A stretch of 64,000 bases of DNA. Source: Bacteroidales bacterium. Its GTDB lineage: Bacteria; Bacteroidota; Bacteroidia; Bacteroidales; VadinHA17. Positions 45,034 to 54,204 of this stretch are shown piece after piece; within the stretch, counting starts at the first letter, position 1, and each line of letters begins with the position of its first letter. The position numbers were made by a program, and so were the translations under genes. The stretch lies in NCBI GenBank assembly GCA_009877105.1, contig WXFD01000058.1, positions 124,001 through 188,000 on the forward strand. Direction: 5' to 3'. Under the pieces are notes generated by a model, which worked only from the letters and a program-made list of their open reading frames with translations, was not told the origin of the DNA and searched no databases.

Positions 45034-47469
45034 TCACTCAAGATTACCGTTAAAGTGATACGTCATTCCCGGTTTGGAGTCTATCACGACCGATCTGGGG
45101 CCATAGCAGATTTTAAGTCCGGCTCCGGCATTGGACCGGATTGTACATGATACCAGTTTACCGGTCTTCCATTTAATGTCGGCCTCGAAACCTCCCCTCG
45201 CTTTCAGTCCCCTTACCTCACCGTCTTTCCAGGCATCGGGCAATGCAGGAAGCACCTGGATCACATACCTTTCACCTTCCTTTGTATGGCTTTGAAGCAA
45301 CATTTCCGCAATTCCTGCAGTTGCTCCGAAATTTCCGTCTATCTGGAAGGGAGGATGACCACAAAACAGGTTTTGATATGTACCTCCGGCATCCGACATA
45401 TTAACCGAATAAGTGGTAATTGGCCTTAGCAGGTTTTTCAAAAGTTTATAAGCCCTGTTCCCGTTATGGAGTCTGGCCCAGAAATTTATTTTCCATGCCA
45501 GTGACCAACCGGTACCAATATCGGTTCTGGCTTCCAGGCTTTTCCTTGCAGCATCGGCAAGCTGAGGTGTAGTGACCGGGTCGATAAGATTCCCGGGGTG
45601 AAGCATATAGAGGTGAGACACGTGCCGGTGAAAAGGTTCTGCTTCCCTGAATTCTTCCCTCCATTCCATAAGGCGGCCATCTGATCCTATTTGCGGCATT
45701 GCAAGCCTGCTGCGGGCGGCTTTTATTACGGCAAGCAGGGGGTCAGAATCATTCAACACTGCCGATGCGTTCAGGACGTTGGAAAACAAGTCGTAGATAA
45801 CTTCCTGATCATGAGAGGGACCCATACTTATTTGTGCCGTTGAGCCATCAGGTGCGATGAATGAATTCTCTGGTGAGCCTGCCGGTCCCGAAACGAGCTC
45901 CCCCGAAACAGGATCTTCAACAAGCCAATCGAGATAAAAACGGGCTGAGCCCAGCATCACCGGATAAACTTTTCTGAGGTAAGCAGTATCGAGGGTAAAT
46001 GTGAAATGATCCCAAAGATGCTGGCACAGCCAGCCTCCAGCAACTACATGGAGGCCCCATCCGGGATGCTCTCCCGGAGCTGTGAATCCCCAAACATTTG
46101 TTATGGGATGCACACACCATCCGCCTGCTCCGTATTGAACCGCGGCGGTTCTTTCTCCGGGTTTAACCAGTGAAAGGATAAGGTCTGAAAGAGGAGAATA
46201 GCATTCTGACAGATTTCCCACATCCGCAGGCCAGTAGTTCATTTGCACATTGATATTAGTATGGTAATCGCAGTTCCAGGGTGTTTGTATCTTGTTTGCC
46301 CAGATACCCTGAAGATTTGCAGGCAGGGAACCTTCGCGTGACGAAGAAATAAGCAGATATCTCCCGAACTGAAAATAGGTTTCATGGAGGATCATATCAT
46401 CAGGATCTTCAAGCTGATTCAGCAATCTCCTGTCGGTTGGCACGGTATCCTTCTCCCTGCCCGCAAGATCAAGGCTCACCCTTCCAAACAGCGAGCGGTA
46501 GTCAGCAATATGCCGCTTCAACAGTTCCCCGAAAGGCCGGAAGGACGCCTCATTAAGCTGTTCCAGTGAAATAGTTACGGGATCTCCGTCAAGATAATCC
46601 GGATATTCCTGCTTATAATCCGTTGAAGATACAAGTACCAGAAGCGCTTCGTCGGCTTTGTTTACACTGATTCTACCATCCGAACAGGTAACGGTTCCTC
46701 CGGCAGCAACGGCCTTTACCCTCACGGCATAGCTCATTCCTTCACCGCCTTTGCCGTCGGAGAGAGTGCCGCTCATTAGAATATGGCCATCAGACGAGCT
46801 GGTCCGCGATCTTTCAGGCCGGGTAAACCATGAATCAAATGTCACGGAACCCCGGGTATCAGATGATATGTGTATCACAAGTGCACGATCGGGATAGCTG
46901 GCAAAAACCTCCCGTTTATATTTTATCCCATCCTGCGTATAGCTGACTGAAACCACACCATGATCGAGGTTCAGCTCGCGATGGTATTTTTCGTAACCCT
47001 GATCCCTGTTAAAATCGAGCCAAAGGTCGCCCAGGGTCTGGTAGCAGCCGAAAGGTAAACCGGCTCCATTGGCGTGGCCAGACCCGGCTCCCCTGCAAAC
47101 CTGTGTCCTGAGAGTAAGTTCAGTTGCTTCGCGATACCTGCCTTCAAACAACAAGCGCCTGATTCTGTAAAGATGTTCAGATGCCTCAGGATTATCGTTG
47201 TCATCGGGGCTTCCCGACCACAGGTTTTTATTATTCAGCTGGATCCTCTCGGTATTAACATCTCCAAACACCATGGCTCCGATGAACCCGTTTCCGACAG
47301 GAAGCGCCTTTAGCCATTCAGCATCATTCCGCCAGCCATCTTCCACATCAGGAACCAATGCATCGGCAGGATGATCGAACCATATCCTCAGTTCACGTCG
47401 CTGCATATTCCTTCCGGAACAGGAATCAAGCACGATCAAAAAAAACAAAAGCGGGAGAAATTTCGTCAT
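45034..47469 (-). CDS. GH95 alpha-L-fucosidase-type lipoprotein
   Basis: An 811-residue glycoside hydrolase of family GH95, which releases terminal alpha-1,2-L-fucose (some members act on L-galactose). The N-terminal beta domain begins LRIWFDHPADA and includes PVGNGFIGAMVFGD. The catalytic (alpha/alpha)6 barrel has HTNINVQMNYWPADVGNL (active-site Asn residues), GSPENSF (general acid Glu) and QIDGNFGATAGIAEMLL (Asp). LDSC at 14-17 is a probable lipobox. There is no SusC/SusD pair nearby, so it is not part of a visible polysaccharide-utilisation locus. Confidence 0.92.
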   Translation of the reverse strand: MTKFLPLLFFLIVLDSCSGRNMQRRELRIWFDHPADALVPDVEDGWRNDAEWLKALPVGNGFIGAMVFGDVNTERIQLNNKNLWSGSPDDNDNPEASEHLYRIRRLLFEGRYREATELTLRTQVCRGAGSGHANGAGLPFGCYQTLGDLWLDFNRDQGYEKYHRELNLDHGVVSVSYTQDGIKYKREVFASYPDRALVIHISSDTRGSVTFDSWFTRPERSRTSSSDGHILMSGTLSDGKGGEGMSYAVRVKAVAAGGTVTCSDGRISVNKADEALLVLVSSTDYKQEYPDYLDGDPVTISLEQLNEASFRPFGELLKRHIADYRSLFGRVSLDLAGREKDTVPTDRRLLNQLEDPDDMILHETYFQFGRYLLISSSREGSLPANLQGIWANKIQTPWNCDYHTNINVQMNYWPADVGNLSECYSPLSDLILSLVKPGERTAAVQYGAGGWCVHPITNVWGFTAPGEHPGWGLHVVAGGWLCQHLWDHFTFTLDTAYLRKVYPVMLGSARFYLDWLVEDPVSGELVSGPAGSPENSFIAPDGSTAQISMGPSHDQEVIYDLFSNVLNASAVLNDSDPLLAVIKAARSRLAMPQIGSDGRLMEWREEFREAEPFHRHVSHLYMLHPGNLIDPVTTPQLADAARKSLEARTDIGTGWSLAWKINFWARLHNGNRAYKLLKNLLRPITTYSVNMSDAGGTYQNLFCGHPPFQIDGNFGATAGIAEMLLQSHTKEGERYVIQVLPALPDAWKDGEVRGLKARGGFEADIKWKTGKLVSCTIRSNAGAGLKICYGPRSVVIDSKPGMTYHFNGNLE

Positions 47470-47679
47470 TGTATTATTATTTTTTCAATTAACCAGCTGC
47501 AACTCAATCCGGGATAGTAACCCGGCATACATTAGCAGGGATCTTCACTGCCAGGTCCAATTATTGCCCTTTAAAACCAATGATGTCCTAAAGTTTTGTT
47601 AAATCAGCAGTGTCTTCAAAATCTCTTCAGAATTCAAAAATACTTTCGACCCAGTTATTAACCAAAAGACTCTGAAGTT

Positions 47680-48231
47680 ATGAAAAAATTAATTTTATCA
47701 CTAATTGGATTCACCGCATTCATTTTCCCATTACTTGCCCAGGTAGATTATGATCAGGGTGAAAACGATGAAATTCCCGTTGAGAATCTCATTTTAAAAA
47801 AGGAACAAATACCTGCCGCGATAGTACAGGCCGTCACTGAGACTTTCAAATCCGGTAAAGCATTCAAATGGGGCAAGTTCCCATATGTTCTTGAGAAATA
47901 TGGCTGGATTGTTTCCAAATCGGCAGGTGACCAGAAACCCGACAGGTATGAGGCTTATATAAAGGCAGACGATGGCAGTGAAATATATGCTATTTATAAT
48001 CCTGACGGCACCATCGTTCAATCGAGGATTATCAGGAAAAATGCTGAACTTCCCCACCTTGTTGCCGAGAAGCTGGCAAAAAGCAAGTATGCCGGATGGA
48101 AAATTGTAGGAGACAGGGAAGTTATTAAATACTATAATTCTCCGCAGGATATTGAGGAGCATTTCAGGATCACGGTTGAGAAAAACGGCTTGAAGAAAAC
48201 CGTTTCATTCAGGCTCAATGATAAAGCATGA
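47680..48231 (+). CDS. PepSY-like secreted protein
   Basis: A 183-residue protein with a signal peptide (MKKLILSLIGFTAFIFPLLA) and two repeated PepSY-like halves, built on the pattern helix (AAIVQAVTETFKSGKAFKWG) then strands (DRYEAYIKADDGSEIYAIYN, PDGTIVQ). Such domains are often periplasmic inhibitors or sensors. A strong terminator (48260-48291) follows, then a two-component system; another PepSY-like gene lies on its far side. Function inferred from fold only. Confidence 0.75.
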   Translation: MKKLILSLIGFTAFIFPLLAQVDYDQGENDEIPVENLILKKEQIPAAIVQAVTETFKSGKAFKWGKFPYVLEKYGWIVSKSAGDQKPDRYEAYIKADDGSEIYAIYNPDGTIVQSRIIRKNAELPHLVAEKLAKSKYAGWKIVGDREVIKYYNSPQDIEEHFRITVEKNGLKKTVSFRLNDKA

Positions 48232-48259
48232 GAGCAGGAATCACATGAACTTTGTTTAC

Positions 48260-48291
48260 AATCAGGTGAATATTTATTCACCTGATTTTTT
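48260..48291 (+). terminator. Rho-independent terminator after the first PepSY-like gene
   Basis: Arms AATCAGGTGAA and TTCACCTGATT form an 11-bp stem followed by a T-run. It separates the first PepSY-like gene from the two-component system. Confidence 0.8.
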
Positions 48292-48363
48292 ATGTCGGTT
48301 TTAATGGCTTCCGTATTTAGAATATTTTTCCGACTCCTGAAAATCCGGATTTCAGGGAATTAA

Positions 48364-48371
48364 TAATTTTG
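48364..48371 (+). promoter_or_regulatory. Putative -7 element of the two-component operon
   Basis: TAATTTTG matches TAnnTTTG; the predicted start lies about 10 nt upstream of the TTG start codon of the response regulator, giving a very short leader. Confidence 0.45.
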
Positions 48372-48377
48372 CAGAAA

Positions 48378-48394
48378 TTTCAAACGGTTTGAAA
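48378..48394. promoter_or_regulatory. Perfect 17-bp palindrome overlapping the response-regulator start codon
   Basis: TTTCAAACGGTTTGAAA is exact around its central G and contains the TTG start codon at 48389-48391. A regulator bound here would block both transcription start and translation. It shares AAACGGTTT with the palindrome at 31520. Confidence 0.5.
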
Positions 48395-49066
48395 ATACTG
48401 ATTGTTGAGGACGATAATTCTCTCAGTGCAGCCATTAATGACTATCTCCGGGCTGAGGGACATATCTGTGAGCTGGCAAGGGATTTCAAACAGGCCCTGT
48501 TTAAAGTCGCCGACAACAGGTATGATTGCATTATCCTGGATATCGGCCTACCTGACAGAAGCGGGCTTGACATAATTAAAGAACTGAAGGAAAACAAGGT
48601 ATCTGACGGAATACTCATACTTTCTGCCAGGGATTCACTGGAGGATAAGCTCACGGGCCTCAGGACCGGTGCTGATGATTATCTTACAAAACCATTTCAT
48701 CTTGCTGAACTAAGCGCAAGGATCAATTCAATCTACCGCAGAAATAACCTGTCGGGCCAGAATGAGGTCGTATTTGAAGAGCTCAGGATAAGAACCTCTG
48801 ACAACCAGGCTTTTGTCAACAACAGGCAGCTTAATCTGACAAAAAAAGAGTATGATCTGCTGCTTTTCTTCATAATCAACAGGAACAGGGTAATAACAAA
48901 GGAATCCATCGTGGAACACCTCTGGGGCGACGATGTGATTTTGACAGATTCATTCGACTTTGTATACACTCACGTCAAGAACCTGCGAAAAAAAATCAAA
49001 ACGGAAGGTGGCAGGAATTATATAAGGTGCATTTACGGCTTTGGATACAAATTCGGTGATCCGTGA
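48389..49066 (+). CDS. OmpR/PhoB-family response regulator
   Basis: A 225-residue two-component regulator. The receiver domain has the acidic pair Asp8/Asp9 and phospho-acceptor Asp51 (ILDIGLPD); the C-terminal winged helix runs from about 130 with TKKEYDLLLFF and the recognition region HVKNLRKKI. The start is TTG at 48389: no ATG or GTG is near, and MKILIVEDD is the normal first strand. It overlaps the kinase by GTGA. Confidence 0.92.
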   Translation: MKILIVEDDNSLSAAINDYLRAEGHICELARDFKQALFKVADNRYDCIILDIGLPDRSGLDIIKELKENKVSDGILILSARDSLEDKLTGLRTGADDYLTKPFHLAELSARINSIYRRNNLSGQNEVVFEELRIRTSDNQAFVNNRQLNLTKKEYDLLLFFIINRNRVITKESIVEHLWGDDVILTDSFDFVYTHVKNLRKKIKTEGGRNYIRCIYGFGYKFGDP

Positions 49067-50340
49067 AACTGCTGACTAAAAGTACTGTCTATTTTCTAGC
49101 ATATTCCGGCATCCTGATCATGCTTGGTGGGGTGCTCTTGTATTTTTCAACCAGAAAGATGGTTTATGACCAGATAGATAATTCGCTGCTGACTGAGCTG
49201 GAGATTATCAGGGATCAGATAGAGCAGACAAAATCAATACCGGATTTCAGTGCCAGGCCGGGCCACCAGCTTGAGGTACGGCTGATATCCGGAAAGGTGC
49301 GTCCGGTTCAGGTCATCAATGATACAATCATTACGGATACAACAGGATATGAACATCCTTACAGATATATACTCTATAGAGGAAACCTCGATGAAAATAC
49401 CGGTTTTTCCGTAGTTATATCCCAAACGCTCAGGGAGAAAATAGTACTTCTGGAATATATTGGTGTTTATATATTTTTCCTTTTCCTTTCATTATTTTTC
49501 ATTTCAATCTTTCTTAATTATCTTTTTTCCAGACGACTCTGGCGCCCTTTCTATATCACTGTCGATCAGGCGGAGAAATTCGACATTCAATCGGACAGGC
49601 TTCCTGTCCTGCCCCAAACCAATATCAGTGAATTCGAACGTCTGAATGCTGTAATCGGCCAGATGACAAAAAAAATGAGGGATGATTACCTGAACCTTAA
49701 AGAATATCATGAAAATGCCGCACATGAAATACAGACTCCACTGGCTGTAATCAGATCAAAGCTGGAAATCCTTGCCCAGAGAAAGGAACTGAGAAAAGAG
49801 AGTCTGAACCTTATCCTGTCGATCAATGAAGCTGCAACCAGATTGTACAAGATCAACCAGGGCCTGCTGATGATCTCGAAAATTGATAATATGTATTTTC
49901 AGGACGAAACTGATATCTCGCTTGCAGAGACAATTGAAAAGATATTGCTTGGTTACAGGGAGATCATGAATCTCAGGAAAATAAAAGTAGATTTCCTGGC
50001 TGGAGACAAGGCCATGGTAAGAATGAACGAAATGCTGGCTGACACTCTGGTATCGAACCTCATCAGCAATGCCGTCAGATATAATTTCGACGGCGGGTTC
50101 ATCAGGTGCCAGGTGCACAAGGACAAGCTCATAATCTCAAACAGCGGCCCTCCATTAAAAACAGATACCGCGATTTTATTCAGACGGTTCCAAAAAGCAG
50201 GTGACAATCCGCAATCTGTTGGACTTGGACTGTCAATCGTTAAAAAGATAGTTGAAGCATACAGTATGAAAATTGTCTACACATGTGTGGGAAAGGTACA
50301 TGAAATAACACTCCTTTTTGCATCTCCTGCCGGGATCTGA
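49063..50340 (+). CDS. Sensor histidine kinase
   Basis: A 425-residue inner-membrane kinase starting with GTG at 49063, overlapping the response-regulator stop. Membrane segments lie at about 8-28 and 132-152 with a periplasmic sensor of about 100 residues between them. The H-box His221 is in AAHEIQTPLAVI, followed by an ATPase domain with the N-box NLISNAVRYN and the G2-box SVGLGLSIVKKI. It probably phosphorylates the adjacent regulator. The two PepSY-like proteins on either side may be its targets or ligands. Confidence 0.92.
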   Translation: MKLLTKSTVYFLAYSGILIMLGGVLLYFSTRKMVYDQIDNSLLTELEIIRDQIEQTKSIPDFSARPGHQLEVRLISGKVRPVQVINDTIITDTTGYEHPYRYILYRGNLDENTGFSVVISQTLREKIVLLEYIGVYIFFLFLSLFFISIFLNYLFSRRLWRPFYITVDQAEKFDIQSDRLPVLPQTNISEFERLNAVIGQMTKKMRDDYLNLKEYHENAAHEIQTPLAVIRSKLEILAQRKELRKESLNLILSINEAATRLYKINQGLLMISKIDNMYFQDETDISLAETIEKILLGYREIMNLRKIKVDFLAGDKAMVRMNEMLADTLVSNLISNAVRYNFDGGFIRCQVHKDKLIISNSGPPLKTDTAILFRRFQKAGDNPQSVGLGLSIVKKIVEAYSMKIVYTCVGKVHEITLLFASPAGI

Positions 50341-50448
50341 AATCATAGTGTAAGATAATTGTTAAAATATCTCCTGAATCTCCTCAGCTTCAGTTCCACT
50401 ACAGAATCGGATAATAATTTCAATCCGTTAAACCAAAATTTTCAAAAA

Positions 50449-50799
50449 ATGAAAAAATTAATGTTCATACTGGTGCTGGCTGTGTTGGCAATGACGGTGG
50501 ACGCACAGCGTACCGCAGTCAAAACAGCGGATCTTCAGAAATCAATAACCGACTGGATAACCAAAGATTATGCAGGCTTTGCAATAACTAAAGCCGATAA
50601 AGTCGTTGCAAACAATGTCACAACGTTTGAAGTTGTGATTACAAAAGGTTCAAATTCCGAAACCCTTGTTTTTGACAAGGATGGAAAGTTCATGCATAAA
50701 ATGGCTCTAAAATCGGGCTCTCCTGAAAAACACACAGCCGGAAGTTCTCCCATGGCTCATCATAAGCCGGAGACAAAGCCGAAAACAGGCAAAAAATAA
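50449..50799 (+). CDS. Small PepSY-like secreted protein
   Basis: I use the ATG at 50449 (MKKLMFILVLAVLAMTVDAQ, a signal peptide), 116 residues. The body (LQKSITDWITKDYAGFAITK, then FEVVITKGSNSETLVFDKDG) is one PepSY-like half. The C-terminus is basic and His/Pro/Lys-rich (HHKPETKPKTGKK). It follows the sensor kinase by about 110 bp and ends in a strong terminator. Probably co-regulated with the two-component system. Confidence 0.75.
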   Translation: MKKLMFILVLAVLAMTVDAQRTAVKTADLQKSITDWITKDYAGFAITKADKVVANNVTTFEVVITKGSNSETLVFDKDGKFMHKMALKSGSPEKHTAGSSPMAHHKPETKPKTGKK

Positions 50800-50827
50800 T
50801 TATGCAGGAGTAAGCTAAGTTCCAATG

Positions 50828-50870
50828 AGGCTGTATCGGAGGTATTCCGATACAGCCTTGTTTTTTCTGT
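50828..50870 (+). terminator. Rho-independent terminator after the second PepSY-like gene
   Basis: Arms AGGCTGTATCGGA and TCCGATACAGCCT form a perfect 13-bp stem with a 5-nt loop, followed by TGTTTTTTCTG. Confidence 0.9.
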
Positions 50871-51053
50871 TTTAGCATCAAAATATGTTGGCAATGCAAT
50901 CTGTTTATATTGTCGGTTCAACCTGTCGGACCAATGTAACCGCATTGTATTTAAAACAGAACCGGGTACCCGTTTACAAGCATTTTTTAACTCACTGAAA
51001 AGTATTGTTGATAAATTAGCAACCGCCCCCGTCACCGTTGAACCCCTTATTGT

Positions 51054-51061
51054 TAAATTTG
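51054..51061 (+). promoter_or_regulatory. Putative -7 element of the UvrD/PcrA gene
   Basis: TAAATTTG matches TAnnTTTG. The predicted start near 51068 lies upstream of the ATGs at 51083 and 51098 but downstream of the TTG at 51038, which argues for the shorter protein. Confidence 0.45.
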
Positions 51062-51097
51062 CCGCACCTGTTAGGCTTAAATATGCCCGTTCGACCG

Positions 51098-53380
51098 ATG
51101 ACGCAAAACTATCTTAAAGAACTGAACGAAGCTCAAAGGCAGGCAGTTGTCAATACTGAAGGACCGGCATTGGTCATTGCAGGTGCCGGAGCCGGAAAGA
51201 CCAGGGTCCTGACTTACAGGATAGTGCATCTGCTGCAGAAGGGTATTCCCGCACACAGGATCCTGGCCCTGACGTTTACCAATAAGGCAGCAAGGGAAAT
51301 GAAAGACAGGATCACCAGGATCGCCGGCCCCGATATCACCCGTCATCTCTGGATGGGAACATTCCATTCAATTTTTGCCAGGATATTGCGCACGGAAGGC
51401 CCCCGGCTAGGGTACAAGCCAAATTTTACAATATATGATTCCAGCGATTCCAAAAGCCTGGTACGCACCATTATCAGGGAACTGAACCTCGATGACAATA
51501 TTTACAAGGCGGGTATGATATCAGCCCGGATATCAACCGCCAAGAACAATCTTATCACGGCCAGCATGTATTCAGCCAACAGTTCCTTACAGGAACATGA
51601 CAAAATGAACAGAATGCCGATGCTGGCAGATATTTACAGGAACTATGCAGCAAGATGCTTCAAATCCAATGCAATGGATTTTGACGACCTGCTTCTGAAC
51701 ACCAATATCCTTCTGAGGGATTTTCCGGAAGTACTGGCATTGTACCAATCCAGGTTTCAGTACATTCTGGTTGACGAATATCAGGATACCAATTACTCCC
51801 AATATCTTATAATCAGAAAGCTGGCTGAAGGCCATAAAAACATCTGCGTTGTCGGGGATGATGCACAGAGTATTTATTCATTCAGGGGCGCAAGGATTGA
51901 AAACATCCTGGAATTCAAGAACGATTATCCAGATTATAAGCTTTATAAACTCGAGCAGAATTACAGGTCCACCCAGACGATAGTTAATGCGGCCAACTCA
52001 ATAATTGCGAATAATGAGGGTCAGATAAGGAAAATTGTGTTTTCAGAAAATGAACGGGGTGAAAAGCTGCAGGTACTCCAGGCCCTTACAGATTCTGAAG
52101 AAGGATTTAACATTGCCTCGGATATTTTTGACAAAAGATTTTCCATGAGGCTGCTTTGGTCGGACTTTGCCATTTTGTACCGGACAAATGCACAATCGAG
52201 GATATTTGAAGAGACCCTGAGGAAAAAGAACATACCATACAAAATCTATGGAGGGCTGTCTTTCTATGAAAGAAAGGAGATAAAAGACATCCTGGCTTAT
52301 TTCAGGATGGTGATCAATCCCGATGATGAAGAGGCTCTGAAAAGAACCATTAATTATCCCAAAAGAGGTATCGGCGACACTACTGTTAAGAAGATTTTCG
52401 AGCTTGCGGAACAATTCAGAGTAACTCCCTGGCAGATAATAAGCGGAGAATCAGGGTATATACAACAATTCAATCAGGGTGCTGTTAATAAATTAACAGC
52501 ATATGCTGAACTGATAGGGAATTTCAGGAGTTTCAATGATGATAAGGATGCTTACACCCTGGCCCGCGAAATAGCGCTTGCCACAGGTATCACCAGGGAA
52601 CTAAGGGAGGGCAGATCGCCTGAGGAAGTAAGCCGCTATGAAAATTTTGAGGAACTGCTCAACGGTATCAAGGTGTTTTCAGAATCGGCGGAAGCCAATG
52701 GGGAAGCTTCTGATCTGGAGGCATACATTTCCAGCGTTTCTCTCTTAACCGACCAGGATAATGAAAAGGAAGAGGATCGCGACAAGGTGACCCTGATGAC
52801 CATGCATTCAGCAAAAGGTCTTGAATTCAAGCTTGTCTACATTGCCGGGATGGAAGACACTCTTTTTCCTTCACCCATGTCGGCCGGAAATCCTAGGGAA
52901 CTGGAAGAAGAGCGCCGCCTGTTTTACGTTGCTGTGACAAGGGCACAGAAACTGGCCACCTTAAGCTATGCACTGAACCGGTATAAATGGGGAAACCTTG
53001 AAAGATGCGCACCCAGCAGGTTTATTCGCGAAATAGACAGGAAATTCCTTGAATACCCGCAATCAGGCGGCAAAACGGTCAGAGCCAGGAACCATGGCCT
53101 GATGGAAAATCAGGACACTGCGATTGAGGCCCCCCGGCACGATTCACCACCTCGCGGGTTCAGGAAGGTATCGTATCCCGCCGCCGGCAGGGAATTCAGC
53201 CGTCAATCCTTTTCAGCCACGGAATTTGCCGAAGGAGATATTGTTACGCATGAAAGATTCGGCCGGGGTGAAATAATCAATATTGAAGGCGAACCTCCGA
53301 ATACAACAGCCACAGTAGAATTTGAAAATAACGGTAGAAAAAAACTGCTTCTCCGGTTTGCAAGGCTCAGTAAATTATGA
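51098..53380 (+). CDS. UvrD/PcrA-type DNA helicase
   Basis: A superfamily 1A 3'-5' DNA helicase for repair and replication. Starting at the ATG at 51098 (MTQNYLKELNEAQRQAVVN) gives 760 residues, in line with PcrA. Motifs: Q motif NEAQRQAV, Walker A AGAGAGKT, motif Ia LTFTNKAA, motif II VDEYQD, motif III VGDDAQSIYSFRGA, motif IV LEQNYRS, motif V MHSAKGLEF and motif VI VAVTRA. The C-terminus ends in a Tudor-like PcrA domain (GDIVTHERFGRGEIINIEG) that binds RNA polymerase in relatives. A longer form from TTG 51038 or ATG 51083 cannot be excluded. Confidence 0.94.
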   Translation: MTQNYLKELNEAQRQAVVNTEGPALVIAGAGAGKTRVLTYRIVHLLQKGIPAHRILALTFTNKAAREMKDRITRIAGPDITRHLWMGTFHSIFARILRTEGPRLGYKPNFTIYDSSDSKSLVRTIIRELNLDDNIYKAGMISARISTAKNNLITASMYSANSSLQEHDKMNRMPMLADIYRNYAARCFKSNAMDFDDLLLNTNILLRDFPEVLALYQSRFQYILVDEYQDTNYSQYLIIRKLAEGHKNICVVGDDAQSIYSFRGARIENILEFKNDYPDYKLYKLEQNYRSTQTIVNAANSIIANNEGQIRKIVFSENERGEKLQVLQALTDSEEGFNIASDIFDKRFSMRLLWSDFAILYRTNAQSRIFEETLRKKNIPYKIYGGLSFYERKEIKDILAYFRMVINPDDEEALKRTINYPKRGIGDTTVKKIFELAEQFRVTPWQIISGESGYIQQFNQGAVNKLTAYAELIGNFRSFNDDKDAYTLAREIALATGITRELREGRSPEEVSRYENFEELLNGIKVFSESAEANGEASDLEAYISSVSLLTDQDNEKEEDRDKVTLMTMHSAKGLEFKLVYIAGMEDTLFPSPMSAGNPRELEEERRLFYVAVTRAQKLATLSYALNRYKWGNLERCAPSRFIREIDRKFLEYPQSGGKTVRARNHGLMENQDTAIEAPRHDSPPRGFRKVSYPAAGREFSRQSFSATEFAEGDIVTHERFGRGEIINIEGEPPNTTATVEFENNGRKKLLLRFARLSKL

Positions 53381-53451
53381 AAACAATCCCGAATCAGCCA
53401 GACCGTTGAAGATGGGAAAAGGATCCGGAGTTCTCCTTCTCCCGGATTGCT

Positions 53452-54204
53452 TTACGCTGCAATAATTTCAGCCGGTTTTTCACTGGCAAGCAGAACCGAC
53501 TGGTAGAGTGAGGCAAACGATGATGAAATCCACATTATTGCCGGGAAAATACCCACAATAAACAGGATAAGTCCGAAAATCATAATAAATACTGATGTCA
53601 GTCCCATTGCAAAGATCCTCCAGCCATACCCTTTTGTCAGTTTCCAGCTCAGCTCAACAGCTTCTATGGGATCGAGCTTTTTATCCATAACAATATATGG
53701 TACAAACACCAGCCTGCAGGCAATGATAATACCCGGAATGATCAGGGCAAAGCAGCCCAGAACAATCAGTGCAAACAACAGCAGATTGGAAAGGACGATA
53801 TGCAGATAATTCTCCCGGAATCCCCTTATAAGAAGGTCAAATTCGGGTTTTATTCTTCGTACCGCCTGGACAAAAATCATGTTTCCACCATACGAAACCA
53901 CCGGAATTGCCAGAAAAGTGTATGCCAGTGCCAGAAGCCCTGCAAAGGCCGCAACCATGCCCAGCGTTCCCAGCGTAACGATTTTTCCCATATCATACTC
54001 CCATATATCGCTCCATTTATCAAGCTGTCCGTGGAAATCGGACGGTTCCAGTTTCAACTCAAACATCTTCAGAGGAGCCGTCAGCAAAGCCAGTACAAAA
54101 ACAACAAGCAGCAGCCTTAGAAAATTGTCAAACATCACTTTCCATCCTGTCCTGAAGCTGTTCCCGTAAGTTGGGATCAGATTGTAATTTTTTTCTGTTT
54201 CCAT
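53452..54204 (-). CDS. Multi-pass membrane protein of unknown function
   Basis: A 250-residue inner-membrane protein with about six hydrophobic segments (about 28-46, 78-110, 138-165, 195-225). The stretch GIIIACRLVFVPYIVMDKKL then ALELSWKLTKG-like AVELSWKLTKGYGWRIF resembles the membrane domain seen in GPDPase_memb/YciC-type proteins, which act as structural membrane domains. No enzymatic motif is present. It is divergent from a membrane-bound LuxR regulator and shares its upstream repeats, so that regulator may control it. Confidence 0.7.
   Translation of the reverse strand: METEKNYNLIPTYGNSFRTGWKVMFDNFLRLLLVVFVLALLTAPLKMFELKLEPSDFHGQLDKWSDIWEYDMGKIVTLGTLGMVAAFAGLLALAYTFLAIPVVSYGGNMIFVQAVRRIKPEFDLLIRGFRENYLHIVLSNLLLFALIVLGCFALIIPGIIIACRLVFVPYIVMDKKLDPIEAVELSWKLTKGYGWRIFAMGLTSVFIMIFGLILFIVGIFPAIMWISSSFASLYQSVLLASEKPAEIIAA

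Noticed and set aside
51038..51097. TTG start for the UvrD/PcrA helicase
   Set aside because: A promoter-like -7 element at 51054-51061 lies downstream of it and the ATG at 51098 matches the family N-terminus.
53423..53447. Hairpin between the helicase and the membrane protein as a bidirectional terminator
   Set aside because: The stem (ATCCGGAG with CTCCCGGAT) has a bulge and no T-run on either strand, so it is not listed as a terminator.
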